Shown: positions 9,002-19,149, numbered from the stretch's first letter. The stretch is 19,335 bases of DNA from Haplosporangium gracile (GCA_015499985.1 JAAAUF010000801.1:1-19335), one strand, 5' to 3'. Notes: generated by a model not told the origin, from the letters alone. Program-made: numbers and translations.

Positions 9002-10615
9002 ATGGTCGGGATACCACAACCAGCCCTCAGGCTGCTTCGCTTCGCTGCTCTAGTATACCTTGCAGGATCGGTCGTGTTCACACTGCACTATGTGTTCGTT
9101 CGGTACGGAGAACCGCAATCGAACCAAGCAACCAAACCGCGATCGCTCGTCGAGCCTGGACAAGCTGCGTTCGACGTCGAAAGCATGGTCTACTCCAATC
9201 AAATCATGAACTGGAAGAGTAAGGCGACAGCTGGTTATCTCTTTTGGCGGTCAAATGCGATGAAGCTGCAATCGCTCTTAGATTTTTTTGTTAATGCTCA
9301 CAACAATGTGTTGACTTTACCTTTTCTGGATTTGTTTTTAGCGCCAGAAACGTATCCTGAACACGAGATTGAGGAGGATGTAGTGGTGCACAAGGTCTTT
9401 TCCAACACGATACAGCCATCCAAAGTTCTCCCCTACTATTTCAAGGCTGACCGGGAATTCGACCCAGAATCGGTCACCATCACGACCTTGATCACCTTCG
9501 ATAGATACCCAGTCTTCAGCAAATTGGTTACCAACTATCAAGGACCGATCTCGGTCACCATCCACATCAACGACGATGAAAACCGGGACGAAAACTTGTC
9601 AAAGCTGCACGATATGTACAACTCCAACCCATACATGAAGGAGTTTGTCGATGTTCATGTTGTTGTTGACAAGTTCGATCGTCAGTTCAACATGTGGCGC
9701 AACGTTGCACGTTTCTTTGCACGGTCCAATTACTTTATGATGCTCGATGGTAAGGTCTAGAGCTTGATGTTTTATCGAAGTGGGTCGTTCTCTTCTTCAT
9801 TTGCATGGCTGTCTGACCTACACCTCTCTTCATCTTCATATGCCATATAGTCGACTTTCACATCTGCACCAACTTACAACACCACCTTTCACTCGACCCA
9901 GAGGCGAGACGATTAATGAAGTCAGGAGTGGCGGTACTATTGCCTGCGTTTGAGTATGTTGATCAGGAAGACGGAATCGACTCTGCGACATTCCCCAAGG
10001 ACAAGGACTCTGTCTACAAGCTGGTCCAGGAGAAAAAGTTGACCATCTTTCATGACTTTTTTTTGAAGGGTCACAACGCAACCGACTATGAGCGATGGTA
10101 TAAGACGGACTCTGTGTACAAGGTTACCGCCTACCAACATTCATACGAGCCCTATGTCATTCTGAAGAAAGAGGGCACTCCTTGGTGCGACGAACGTTTT
10201 GTTGGATACGGTGCAAACAAAGCTGTAAGTGGAGCAGAGCAGTCTGTTCGTGTTCTGCGATGACTTTAGCAACAAGTCTTTTTGCTCGAGTAATTGAGTT
10301 CTGGCAATACCTTCTCTTTTTTCTTTGATCGTTGTCTAGGCATGCTTGTTTGAGATCTACATCTCAGGTATCGACTACTACGTTCTCCCTCGCGACTTTG
10401 TCATCCATCAATCACATCCTTACAAAGAGGAGACGCGGAAACAGGAGCGCAAGTACAATCGAAAGCTGTACCAAAACTTCCAAGAAGAAGTCTGCTTCCG
10501 GTACGCAAAGAGTTTTATTGCAGCCAATACCTGGACCCAGCCTAAGGCAGTCAACCTTAAGCAGCAGTGCAGCAAAATCAAGGGTTTTAGAATCGCCATG
10601 GCCACCTTCCAGTAA
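9002..10615 (+). CDS. Glycosyltransferase family 49 (LARGE/B4GAT1-like), Golgi type II membrane protein
   Basis: GT49 enzymes transfer sugars (GlcA in B4GAT1, GlcNAc-type in others) to glycans in the secretory pathway. Exons: 9002-9218, 9342-9749, 9851-10224, 10340-10615; phases close to give 424 aa. The start is the first ATG after an in-frame TAG. Residues about 9-33 form one hydrophobic signal anchor (RFAALVYLAGSVVFTLHYVF), then a stem, then the catalytic domain. The metal-binding DXD is DVD at 208-210, with its Val codon split by intron 2. Later GT49 hallmarks are HNATDYERWY (283-292), YEPYVIL (307-313), CDERFVGYGANKAACLFEIY (321-340) and the FVIHQSHPY C-terminal block. Intron 1 (9219-9341) is 123 nt with no stop, so retention would keep the frame. 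The family is clear; acceptor and sugar are not. In this fungal group a role in glucuronic-acid wall polymers is plausible but inferred. Confidence 0.85.
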
Positions 10616-10619
10616 TAAA
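10614..10619 (+). terminator. AATAAA poly(A) signal overlapping the GT49 stop codon
   Basis: The last codons read CAG TAA TAAA; the stop (10613-10615) overlaps AATAAA exactly as in the gene before it. The next start codon is only 105 bp beyond the signal, so a very short 3' UTR would be an advantage here. Confidence 0.5.
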
Positions 10620-10641
10620 TTTAGTGGCGCCTTCTCTCGTA

Positions 10642-10649
10642 CACGTGAC
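10642..10649 (-). promoter_or_regulatory. GTCACGTG bHLH candidate site upstream of the TANGO6-like gene
   Basis: CACGTGAC on the plus strand is GTCACGTG on the minus strand, matching RTCACRTG. It lies in the 109-bp gap between the GT49 stop and the next start, 76 bp before that ATG. A pyrimidine-rich leader follows (about 10681-10720). No TATA box is visible. Confidence 0.4.
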
Positions 10650-10724
10650 AGTGTTCTTTTTGCTTCTATTAAAAAGACGTGATCTTTTTTCTGAATTGTG
10701 CAACATCTTTCCCTCCTCCCTTGC

Positions 10725-13700
10725 ATGGAACCGGCAATGGACTCGCAGCAGCAGCAGCATAACGACACTCTCACTTCAAAGAGTCCTTTTCAGCGTCAGA
10801 GCCAGGAGACGAACATCAAAGCAGATGCCAAAGGCAGTGGGAAGGAGTTGAATGCGAACGAGGATGTTTCGCAGCAAGCGCAGTCAAATTTCAAAGTCAT
10901 GGAGGTAGCACTAAAGTGCGAGTTGAGGTCGATTCATACACTTGTTGGCAGGAAGCTTGATATACAATATAGTAAGTCCTTGACAACTTCGAGGGTTGCA
11001 TACACACCTTATTGTCATTGCATCTGACTTCAGACAGGCAACGCACACAACTTACAACTTCGCTTTGGCGCGTTCGATTTAATTCTAGTCGATAAGGAGC
11101 TGCGACAACGACTGGAGGAGCTTGCAGCTTTACGCCTTCATGACCATAACGACAAAGGATCCGGATCATTGGAAGCAAAGGAAGCAAGCGCAATAACAGA
11201 GAGCGAAGCGGGCGACGAGAAGCCCACAGCAGATCCGAACGAAAAAGCATCCAGTGGAAATTTTGAGGATGTGCGGACAGAATTTGTGCTTCAGTCGGTG
11301 AGGCTCCTTGCAAAGTTGGAAGAAGATTTGATGGCACTTGTGCAAGACAGAGGTAAGGATTATGGAAATATATGCTGGTGTTGGCCCTACGTGTCGAATA
11401 GTTCCTATTGCAGAAGTTCAAAAGTATCGATCAATAAATGGAATTTTTATACTTTCGGTTCCAAAAAAATAGAGATCAACGATCCTACGAACGATCAGGA
11501 GTTGCTGGGACTCATGGACCAGAGGATGATACACACTATGCTGGAGATTATTGTCTGTTGGGGAATATACCCTTGTCTGCTGCCCGGCGTTGGAACGCCT
11601 CTCAACCGTCGTGTCCGATCGAGCATTGCTCAGAAGGATCTCTTCACCACAGGTCCAACAGCTAACAGGACCAGTGTGGATGCCGGTTCAATAGTTATAG
11701 ATAAACCAGTGGATACAACAGCGTCTAACAACACACTCTGGGCTATTATCGAACCTCTCGCCAGGATTGCGGTCGCCTATTCACCAAAGACCTGTCGATT
11801 CACGACAATTGGGAGCATTTTGGTCAGTCGACACATTCCGGATCTTTACGTAGCACTACTTCAGTTGGCGTATCGACCGCTACCGAAACCTGCTGCATCC
11901 TATACCGACAGCGACGTCAACACGAACTCAAGAATTCGAAAAAGTGACGCGTCTGCTAAGGCCTCCAAAGTCACACCAGCAAGTCTCTTCTCTAAGACGA
12001 CAGAGGCGACACCAACGGGCAATAGAGGAGCAACGGATAATGCTCGTTCGAATAGTAAACACCAACATCCAGCAGCTTACGGCGCCAGTGATTCGACCCG
12101 ATCACTAATGTTGCAGCAAAAGGAAGAGAGCGCCAAATTGTTCCACGACCTCTTTTGGAACACTGAAGCTTCAAGGTCACTCGAATCCCTCACGGCGCTC
12201 CTGTCATCAGCTTCACCCACGCATCCAACACCTGCCTGGATCAAGAGCGTCAGCGGGCGGTTCCTTTCGCAGATTCTCCTCCGACCTGGTGGTGTCCGAG
12301 TGGTTCTCGAGTACATGCAAGGCGGAGGCGACACGGTCAAATTGGATCAACTAGAGAGGGTGGCAAAACTCGTCACCTCTGTCCCTGATCAGATGTCTTC
12401 TGTTCACGAGTACTATCGCACCATCTGCCCGGAGCTACTGGCGATTTTAGAAATGGACCTAAAGGCGTCTGGTAGTCTTGGTCTGGAACAACAAAAGATA
12501 CAGGCGATGACGAGAATCACTCCTCCCAGTTCACAGCTGATTCAGACAACCACCTTTGTAGTCGGCAAGCTGCTGAGCAAGAACCCAGCGGTTGCGCAGG
12601 TAGAGATTGTGGCCAAGGAAGTTGAACCGTTATGGAAGTGGGGCACAAGGGCGCAGAGGAAGGAGCCGGAGGCATCAGATACAGTTCCCCGTCAGGGACG
12701 TGCAAGAGGAGGAGTGACCATTGAGGATATGGACGAACTTGACGAGGACGACGTTAGCAACGTTGGAGCTGCGAGTGGTTTGGACCCTATTGTGGCTTCC
12801 GAGTACGACGTGGTCAAGGCTGTGATGTTTCTGCACACATTTTTGGTCGGGAACGAGCCTTCGCCGCCTCTTTTCAAAGCCTTCCTGAGTCAGGCAAGTC
12901 TTGCGCTCTACCAGCTGTACGAGTTTTCGAGTCAAGTCCGTTCAGTTCTTCGGGAAAAGGCCAAGGAGATTCTAATAGTATACACGAGGATTCTAGACCC
13001 CAAGGAGACGATCGAGGTGCTGAAGTCGATTGTCATGAGGCGCAGGATACCCGTGTCGAAGCTGAGACCCTGGCAAACACTCGTCAACTCAAGTGGACAG
13101 CGCATCGGAGACCTGATGGAGATGGGCAGTGTCGGCGAGAGTTATTTTGCTCCTGGACCCACAGGCGGAGCTGTCTTGCGTCGAAGAAGGTACTCTTGGT
13201 TCACGATTTCAGCGTGATAGTTCGTTAAAGTTTTTTTCTTTCTCAATGTAGTGTTCACGTTTTTATGCGCTTTCATTCTACCAATTAATAGGATACAAGA
13301 TGCAAACGCGGCGACACAGCTTGAGCTGGACGTGGATGTGTTTCTAGACTTTTTGTCAGAGGTGGAAACGTCCACCAACGAGGGTGAGATTCTAGGCGAC
13401 CTGTACATGTACCTCCTTGACGAGTATCAGTCCGGAAAGGCACGCGGCGAAAACGCCGTGTCCCCAAGAAGGTAACAATCGCAGAAGTCGTGTCGCCGTC
13501 TTTATTTGTCCTTTATATCCGAGCTCATCCAAACTAACGATTGTCTCGCTTTTGTACGTGTTTGTAGGATGTTGACGATGTTGCAGTTGATTTTGAGCAT
13601 GACACAAAAGCTGGGTCCAAGTATCATGAAGAAGGTCACGCAGATTATTAGCCTCGCAAACAGCATTCTGGAGTACCAGGGCACCGTTGTGAGCAAATAT

Positions 13701-15266
13701 GAGGATGAGAAGGACGAGAGCATGGATGAGGACGGCGGTGAAGCTGATATGGAGATCCTCAGTTTGGTGTTAACACTATTGTCAGCCATTCTTACCGGTA
13801 CGTAGGAAGATCATCGTCTGTCGATTCTCTGGATATCAAGATTGCGCAAAAGCAATGTTTACTAACTGTGTCATTTTTGTTTGTGTGTGCGTCCGTCAAT
13901 CATAGAAACCGAGCATTTGTCGCAGCAAGATCGACACCTACTGGCGTTAACCTTGGTTCATCTTGAGCAACTGGCGGACCACCCATTGATTGAGATCCGA
14001 CGAATTGCTCACGATCTGCAGACGCTGATTCCGACACGACTGAGCGACGAGTCCTCTTTGAGAGACAACCCTCATAAGAAGACAGAGATGGAGGTTGAGT
14101 TAGGAAAATATGCATCAGCTCTGGCAGCACTCCAGGACAGCCTTCTCCCTGTCCGCGCGCACGGCCTTCATATCTTGCGCGAGATGATCCTCGCCAAATC
14201 GATTGTCTTGACAAGAGCCACTGGTGGAGATGGTGCTGAGCGAGAACTGAATCATGCCCTGGACATTTTTGTTCAACACGTCCAGGAGCCTGATTCATTT
14301 ATCTACCTCAATGCGGTTAAGGGTCTCGCAGCTCTGACAGATGCTCATGGTCCAGATATTCTCAAGAAGCTGATGAGGATATACTCGAACGAGAATGGTC
14401 GGCAGACATTGGAGACTCGACTCCGGGTTGGGGAGGCGTTGGTTCAGACTGTTCAGCGGTGTGGCGAGGCACTTGGTGGGTATGTGGATGCGCTGTTACC
14501 TGGACTGTACAAGGTGATGAACACAGAAATGGATCCCAAATTGGTGGAAGCTCGCGTAGAGGAGAGACGTAAGTTGGCAGAGAAGGAGAAAGCAAAGAGA
14601 GCGTCGGAGGCCCTCCTCAGCTCGGAGGAAAAGCAACGCAAGTGGAAGGCAGCGCAGCAGAGTCGAAGGCGCCAACAACAACAACGACAACAAGAGGGCA
14701 GTGTAGGTGGCGAAGGGGATAGCCAGGATGGACGCGATAAGAGTCAAGGAGACGAGGAGGGAGAGGAGGGAGAGGATGAAGACCCGCTGGTGGACGAGGT
14801 TTCGATTTTACGGTCGAGTGCATTGACAATTCTGGCGACTGCGGCGGAGACCTGCCCGACGGCGCTTTTACCAGAGATGCGGTACCTGATTGACTGGATC
14901 CTTTCCATCCTGGATCTCGACCGACAGTTTGAAGTGCGGAGAGCGGCGACACTGGTGCTGGTGCTACTATTTAGGGCGCTGGATGCCAACTCGTTGTATC
15001 GGATTGAGGGGGATCAGTTGAAGAGGGCGTATCGGACGCTGCGGTACATTGAGCAAGTTGATGAGGATCCGCTGTGCCGCCTCCAGGCTCGTGCGGGGAT
15101 TGCGGACTTGGACGGTATTGTCAGAACCGAGATAAGCCCCCGGGAAGGAGGTTTGAATCAGAGTGGTGGCAATGGATGTGGAGGTTTGTTGGGAGCGATT
15201 AGTGGGGTTAATGGGTCGATGGTGGGCGGTCGAAGCATTGGGTCCTCGGCAATTCGATACAAGTGA
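10725..15266 (+). CDS. RTP1: TANGO6 / Rtp1-like HEAT-repeat protein
   Basis: Yeast Rtp1 helps assembly and nuclear import of RNA polymerase II; animal TANGO6 is linked to Golgi organisation. Exons: 10725-10971, 11089-11352, 11473-13189, 13292-13471, 13568-13797, 13906-15266. All junctions keep frame: 1332 aa, longer than Rtp1 (about 980) and human TANGO6 (about 1,090). An N-terminal helical part carries LGLMDQRMIHTMLEIIVCWG then YPCLLPGVGTPL (about 183-215), a family landmark. HEAT-like helices follow. Residues 945-1060 form the RTP1_C1 region (LQDSLLPVRAHGLHILREMI, DSFIYLNAVKGLAALTD). A charged/Gln insert (1098-1175) separates this from RTP1_C2 (1180-1285: EMRYLIDWILSI, FEVRRAATLVLVLLF). The tail is Gly-rich. 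The start is the first ATG after the leader; a second ATG is four codons on. Intron 2 (11353-11472) is 120 nt, stop-free, and ends in a weak A-rich acceptor, so that junction is the least certain. Confidence 0.87.
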
Positions 15267-16110
15267 GAGTTGCCAGCAATGGGCCAACCTTGCTAATGAT
15301 GATGCGTTCAGGGTGGACGTGACATGTGTGCATACGCTTACTTTCACTGTCACGACTGAGCGCAAGGAAGAGTAGACAAAATGAATTGAGTTTAGAGTCC
15401 ACACCTACGCCAATCTCTTTCGACTCACTATTTTTCAATCTTTGCTTGATGGTTTTTCGTCGTTTCCTTTTTGTACCCATTACTATTCGCAGCAGACAAT
15501 GCTAAGCGGAAGGGGTCATCATTTTCTTTTTTTGTATTCCTTTCAAATACAGCCCTGTCTTGTGAACGCATTGGCATCAGCCTTTGGTCAGCTTGTGGAG
15601 CAAAATGGAAATTTGTTGTCTCTGCCTTGTGTTTTTCAGGCTTAACGCAAGGCGATCACTGACGTGGTCGAGGAAAGGGAGGGGAGTTTGCTTGTATGTT
15701 GATGTTGTTTTCCTTACTCGTTGTTGGTTTTGGGCTCTCACTCAAAAATAAAAGTAAAAAATGATGATGGTGATGTTGTTATGCCCAGGATGCCGAAAGT
15801 TGAGAAAGGGAAGGAAACAGTGTATTCGGGCGACACAAACGTGAAAATGGTCAAAAAAAGGTTCAAGGGCAGACAGGAGGGAAGGAGGGAAGGTACGGCC
15901 GCAGTACGGAGTAGGTAACTTTCTTTTTGAGCGGTGGTAATGGTAGTGGCGATGCAGCGAAAAATGCGGGCTGTACTCTTGTCGGTTGCCATGGCGTATG
16001 AGATGATGTGAGGGGGCTTTCTTTTCTCCTTTTTGTGATCGTTGTTTGTCTTCCAATTGCATTTGTGACATCTTGCACGCATGCCCGTGCCTGATCTCCA
16101 CGGATTTGTC
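15267..16110 (+). other. Non-coding 3' region of TANGO6-like gene and upstream part of the next promoter
   Basis: Six-frame translation gives only short low-complexity frames and I see no gene. An AATAAA at 15747-15752 is a candidate poly(A) signal 480 nt after the stop; none closer is convincing. Near 15755-15930 the sequence is purine-rich and open in one frame (65 codons), but it lacks an ATG and any recognisable motif. Confidence 0.55.
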
Positions 16111-16118
16111 TATAAAAG
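16111..16118 (+). promoter_or_regulatory. TATA box of the Ser/His-rich gene
   Basis: TATAAAAG is a full consensus TATA box, the only strong one in the window. It sits 167 bp before the start codon and is followed by a CT-rich, A-containing leader. Strong TATA boxes in fungi usually mark inducible or highly expressed genes. Confidence 0.65.
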
Positions 16119-16277
16119 TCAGGGTTCCCCTCTTTTCATCTCTTCTTTCTTCTCTTCATTCTTTACAACTCATCCTCAACCACAGAAACCTTTTTTGTGT
16201 ACTTTTCAAGCCTTCAATCAATCGCTTCATTTTCATACACTACTCGTTTTCATCCATCACAACCTCTTTTCTATTCC

Positions 16278-16931
16278 ATGCACACCAAATCCACTTCTTC
16301 TTCTTCTTCTTCTTCTGTTCTCGCTGCTACTGTCCCTGTCCCTGTTCCTGTCTTTGCCAACTCCTCGTCCTCGTTGTCCAAGAAGAAGAAGACGCCCGTT
16401 GTCATCGTCAAGCGTATCTCCCTAGTTGCCGAACTTAAGCACAAATCCACCACCTCCAAGTCTTCGTCCTCGTCTTCAAATAGTAATAACAACAGTAACA
16501 ACGACTACTCCACTCGAGCAGCCAGCGCAACGACCTTGAACCACTTTACCTCAGAACATCATTCAGCCCATCACCACAGTCATAGCCACAGTCATGGTCA
16601 TCATCACCACCATGTCCACCGCAAAAACCGGTGCTACGTTACTAGCGATGTGCCCCGTACTCGCGACCATTCTCCCCATCACTATTATACCCAATCTGCC
16701 GATATGAGTCGTCTTTATCTTGAGCGTACGACTACGGCCTCGTCAACAGCCTCTTCGACGTCTTTGACCTCGATTGTTTCCTCGGCGTCTTTTACCTCCT
16801 CGACTTCGTCTGCTACTTCTGCTTCTTCGACTTTGTCGACTGAGGAGAAGAAGGAGGAAGTTAGTAAAAAAAAGAAGTCGACGGTTCGCTCTTTGGGCAA
16901 GAAGCTTCGCCATATCTTGAGCAAGGCGTAG
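16278..16931 (+). CDS. Ser/His-rich low-complexity protein of unknown function
   Basis: I recognise no family. It is one exon of 217 aa starting at the first ATG in frame after the leader. Layout: Ser7 (7-13), a VPVPVPV stretch (19-25), a basic patch SKKKKTPVVIVKR (34-46), Ser/Asn runs (60-77), a His-rich block (94-114; HHH, three SH pairs, then HHHHH), a Ser/Thr-rich region (151-187), an acidic EEKKEE, and a basic amphipathic C-terminus (SLGKKLRHILSK, 205-216). There is no signal peptide or membrane segment. The His block could bind Zn, Ni or Cu and the C-terminal helix could bind membrane or nucleic acid; both are inference. Third-position C is frequent and the TATA box is strong, so I think it is a real, regulated gene despite the low complexity. 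Confidence 0.7.
   Translation: MHTKSTSSSSSSSVLAATVPVPVPVFANSSSSLSKKKKTPVVIVKRISLVAELKHKSTTSKSSSSSSNSNNNSNNDYSTRAASATTLNHFTSEHHSAHHHSHSHSHGHHHHHVHRKNRCYVTSDVPRTRDHSPHHYYTQSADMSRLYLERTTTASSTASSTSLTSIVSSASFTSSTSSATSASSTLSTEEKKEEVSKKKKSTVRSLGKKLRHILSKA
16294..16316 (+). repeat. (CTT)7 microsatellite inside the Ser/His-rich gene
   Basis: Seven CTT units plus CT encode the Ser7 run near the N-terminus. Being in frame, a change of unit number would alter Ser count without a frameshift. Confidence 0.8.
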
Positions 16932-17946
16932 ATGGTGTTCAATCTTTGGGCGATAAGCAATAGCCAACCAACAAGCCAACAGCCTCCAGCACAACCATTG
17001 CTCAGTAACCAGCACTCGAGCCAGCCAGCCAGCGGATTAGCAATCAAGCAAAGCGCTGCCAACAGAAAGAGCCTAATAGCTCTATCTCTCACCTCTCCCC
17101 ACTCTCCATCTGCGAGCCTCGAACCCAGACCTCCTATCTTGTAATATGTATATAGCAAAGGGTGTCCAGTCTGGACGCCGTCACCCCCCTCTTTTCTTCT
17201 ATTTACCCTTTTTGTATTTTTAGACACACCTCGACGCTGTGAGGTTTCACTCCTCCACTTTTTTTTTTACTTGAACCAGCCCCCCTACAGCATTCCATAC
17301 CCATCTAGCATAGCATAGCATAGCACAACATTCGTATTAACATCCTCATATCCAGCATAGTTATATTCAATACATTCAACAAAAAAAAAAACACAATTAT
17401 TCCAATTGAAGGTTGCACGACTATAATGTTTTAAGGGCACATGCAATCCTTGGCATCTAAAGTCGGCCTTTAACAAAGAAAAATGAAAAAAATGAAACGG
17501 ATTCAGGCAAACAGTTGTTTGTAACCCGATCTGTGGTGGCAGTGTGCTCCTGTGCCTCTTATTGTGGAGATTTTTAAGTAGGCTGCCTGCAAACTTGGCC
17601 CTTGGCAGGCACCCGAGATGTATGTGTAGCTTTTCTTCATGTGACAATAGGACCGTTCGTTTTGTGAAGGCGTGTTTCGGCTCACTTTTATTCTCTAAAA
17701 TCTACTTTGTCATCTTGTCACGCAGGCTGTGACACGGAGATATGCTGCCTGCCCTGCTGCATTCCATGCAGACGAAAAAAGTCAAAAAAGAAACCCATTT
17801 TTTGTTTGCTCCACCTTTGCTTTAAGCTTCTCTTTCCGCCTCCCTTCCCTTTCTTCTCTCTCTTTCTTTCTTCTCCACTCCCAAAATCTCGACAGCCCTC
17901 ACCCACCAACCCTCAGGACCGCTCAACACACTCATTACAAAACAAG
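16932..17946 (+). other. Non-coding region between the Ser/His-rich gene and the thioesterase-like gene
   Basis: No gene is supported. The left part is the presumed 3' UTR of the Ser/His-rich gene, with T-rich stretches near 17190-17221 and 17261-17270. The right part (17815-17946) is a CT-rich leader ending in AAAACAAGATG, typical of the start sites here. A pentamer repeat lies at 17307-17325. The frame of the next gene stays open upstream to about 17707, but without an ATG. Confidence 0.55.
17307..17325 (+). repeat. Short tandem repeat (AGCAT)3 AGCA
   Basis: Three perfect AGCAT pentamers plus four bases of a fourth. It is non-coding and probably a small slippage repeat. Confidence 0.8.
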
Positions 17947-19110
17947 ATGCCACCATCAACCATGAACAAGATCCTCCTGGCCATGCCTGGTCCGATGCTG
18001 CAATACTCTGCAAACTTAATCTCATTCTACTTCCAACACGTCCGGCCCCATCAAGCCATGGTCCGCAAACACATCCGTCGCCTTATCCTCCTCGTCTTTT
18101 TGTTAAACTTCAAATCGATCCCTGGAGTGTTCCATGCAAAGATGGGTCTTCGTATCGCGGCAGTTCAGTTGTACTCGATCCGTCATGGGAAGGGGTTCCG
18201 TATTAAGCCTACGGATACTAGTGTTATCCGTGAGCGTGTTTGGGTTGATGACCTTGATCTCAACTTCCACTTCTCCAACAGGTAAGCACCCTTTTCTTTG
18301 TATTATGGGGAAAGGATGAGCGATGAACGATGGTTGTGCCTTCTGAAAAAAAAAGGAAAGTGAGGCAGTTGGCAAAGTAAAACAGGTAAACAGTTGACGA
18401 TGGGGTAGATAAAGCTCTTGAGAATGAAGGCAAGAGAACGGTAGACAGTGGAAAGAAGACAAACAACCGGAGGCGGGGTATCCACAGCTGGGTGAGAAGT
18501 TGTCTCCTTTCGTCGTTCATCTCGTCCATCGGTTTGTTACTTTATGCTGACAACGCCCGAATTTCGCTATCTTAATTTCAAACAATTTAGCTCGTATGGA
18601 AAGAACTGTGACTATGCGCGGGTCAAGTATGTGACCTCGCTTTTAGGACCCAGCGTGCTGCCGTTGCACCCTATGCGCAAGATTGCATTCGCCCTGGGCG
18701 GGAACCAGATGTGGTTCAAGAAAGAGATCACGCTATTCCAGTCGTACGAGATCCGCACTCGTCTGTTGACCTGGAACCAAAAGTGGTTTGTCATTGAACA
18801 CAGGATGTACACCCCTTCAAGCTCCCGTGGGGGTAAGCAGACTCTGTGCGCGATTGGCATCTCCAAGTTTGTGTTGAAGTATGCAGGGGGCTCATGGAAG
18901 AACAAGACCATCCCCTTCCTCGAGGCCCTTGAGATGGTTGGCCACGATGTCTCGGAGCTGCGTGCCCTCGAAGGCAAGTCTGAGAACGGCAACGTGGTCC
19001 TCTGGCCCAAGGAGGATCTCGAGTTTAAGTCTTTCGAGGGCTGGACTGACCGTGCTGCTGCTGTCGGTAATGCCTTGGAGCTGTGCGAGACCATGCTCCT
19101 CCAAGAGTAA
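17947..19110 (+). CDS. Hotdog-fold thioesterase-like protein (THEM6/4HBT family)
   Basis: Proteins of this type are predicted acyl-CoA or acyl-thioester hydrolases; THEM6-type members sit on ER membranes. Exons 17947-18281 and 18591-19110 join in phase 2 to give 284 aa. Residues about 43-65 are a hydrophobic segment after a basic stretch (VRKHIRRLILLVFLLNF), likely a membrane anchor. The hotdog start is at 98-123: VWVDDLDLNFHFSN then SSYGKNCDYAR, matching the family pattern D.D.N.H.NN..Y....D.AR, with the Ser codon split by the intron. Later come SYEIRTRLLTWNQKWFVIEH and the strand of LCAIGISKFVLK. A C-terminal extension (about 215-284) follows. The first ATG fits the start context; another Met is five codons on. 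The intron is 309 nt, three times the local norm. The family call is good; the substrate is unknown. Confidence 0.82.
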
Positions 19111-19149
19111 AGGAAGCAGCTTGTCTTTTTTCCCAGGGCAAACAACTCG

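Noticed and set aside
8806..9222. 138-codon plus-strand frame ahead of and overlapping the GT49 gene
   Set aside because: It runs through the likely 5' UTR intron and overlaps the GT49 N-terminus in another frame; no family resemblance.
15721..15918. 65-codon purine-rich frame in the TANGO6 downstream region
   Set aside because: No ATG start, no motif and low complexity (Lys/Arg/Gly).
16197..16277. Upstream extension of the Ser/His-rich protein by 27 codons
   Set aside because: It would need a GTG start; this part is the CT-rich leader downstream of the TATA box.
17110..17135. Minus-strand GGGTTCGAGGC resembling a tRNA T arm
   Set aside because: The arms flanking the loop do not pair and no anticodon arm is present.
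17707..17946. N-terminal extension of the thioesterase-like gene with a Cys-rich start
   Set aside because: The frame is open but begins at TTG, not ATG, and crosses a CT-rich leader whose translation is low complexity; the ATG at 17947 has a better context.
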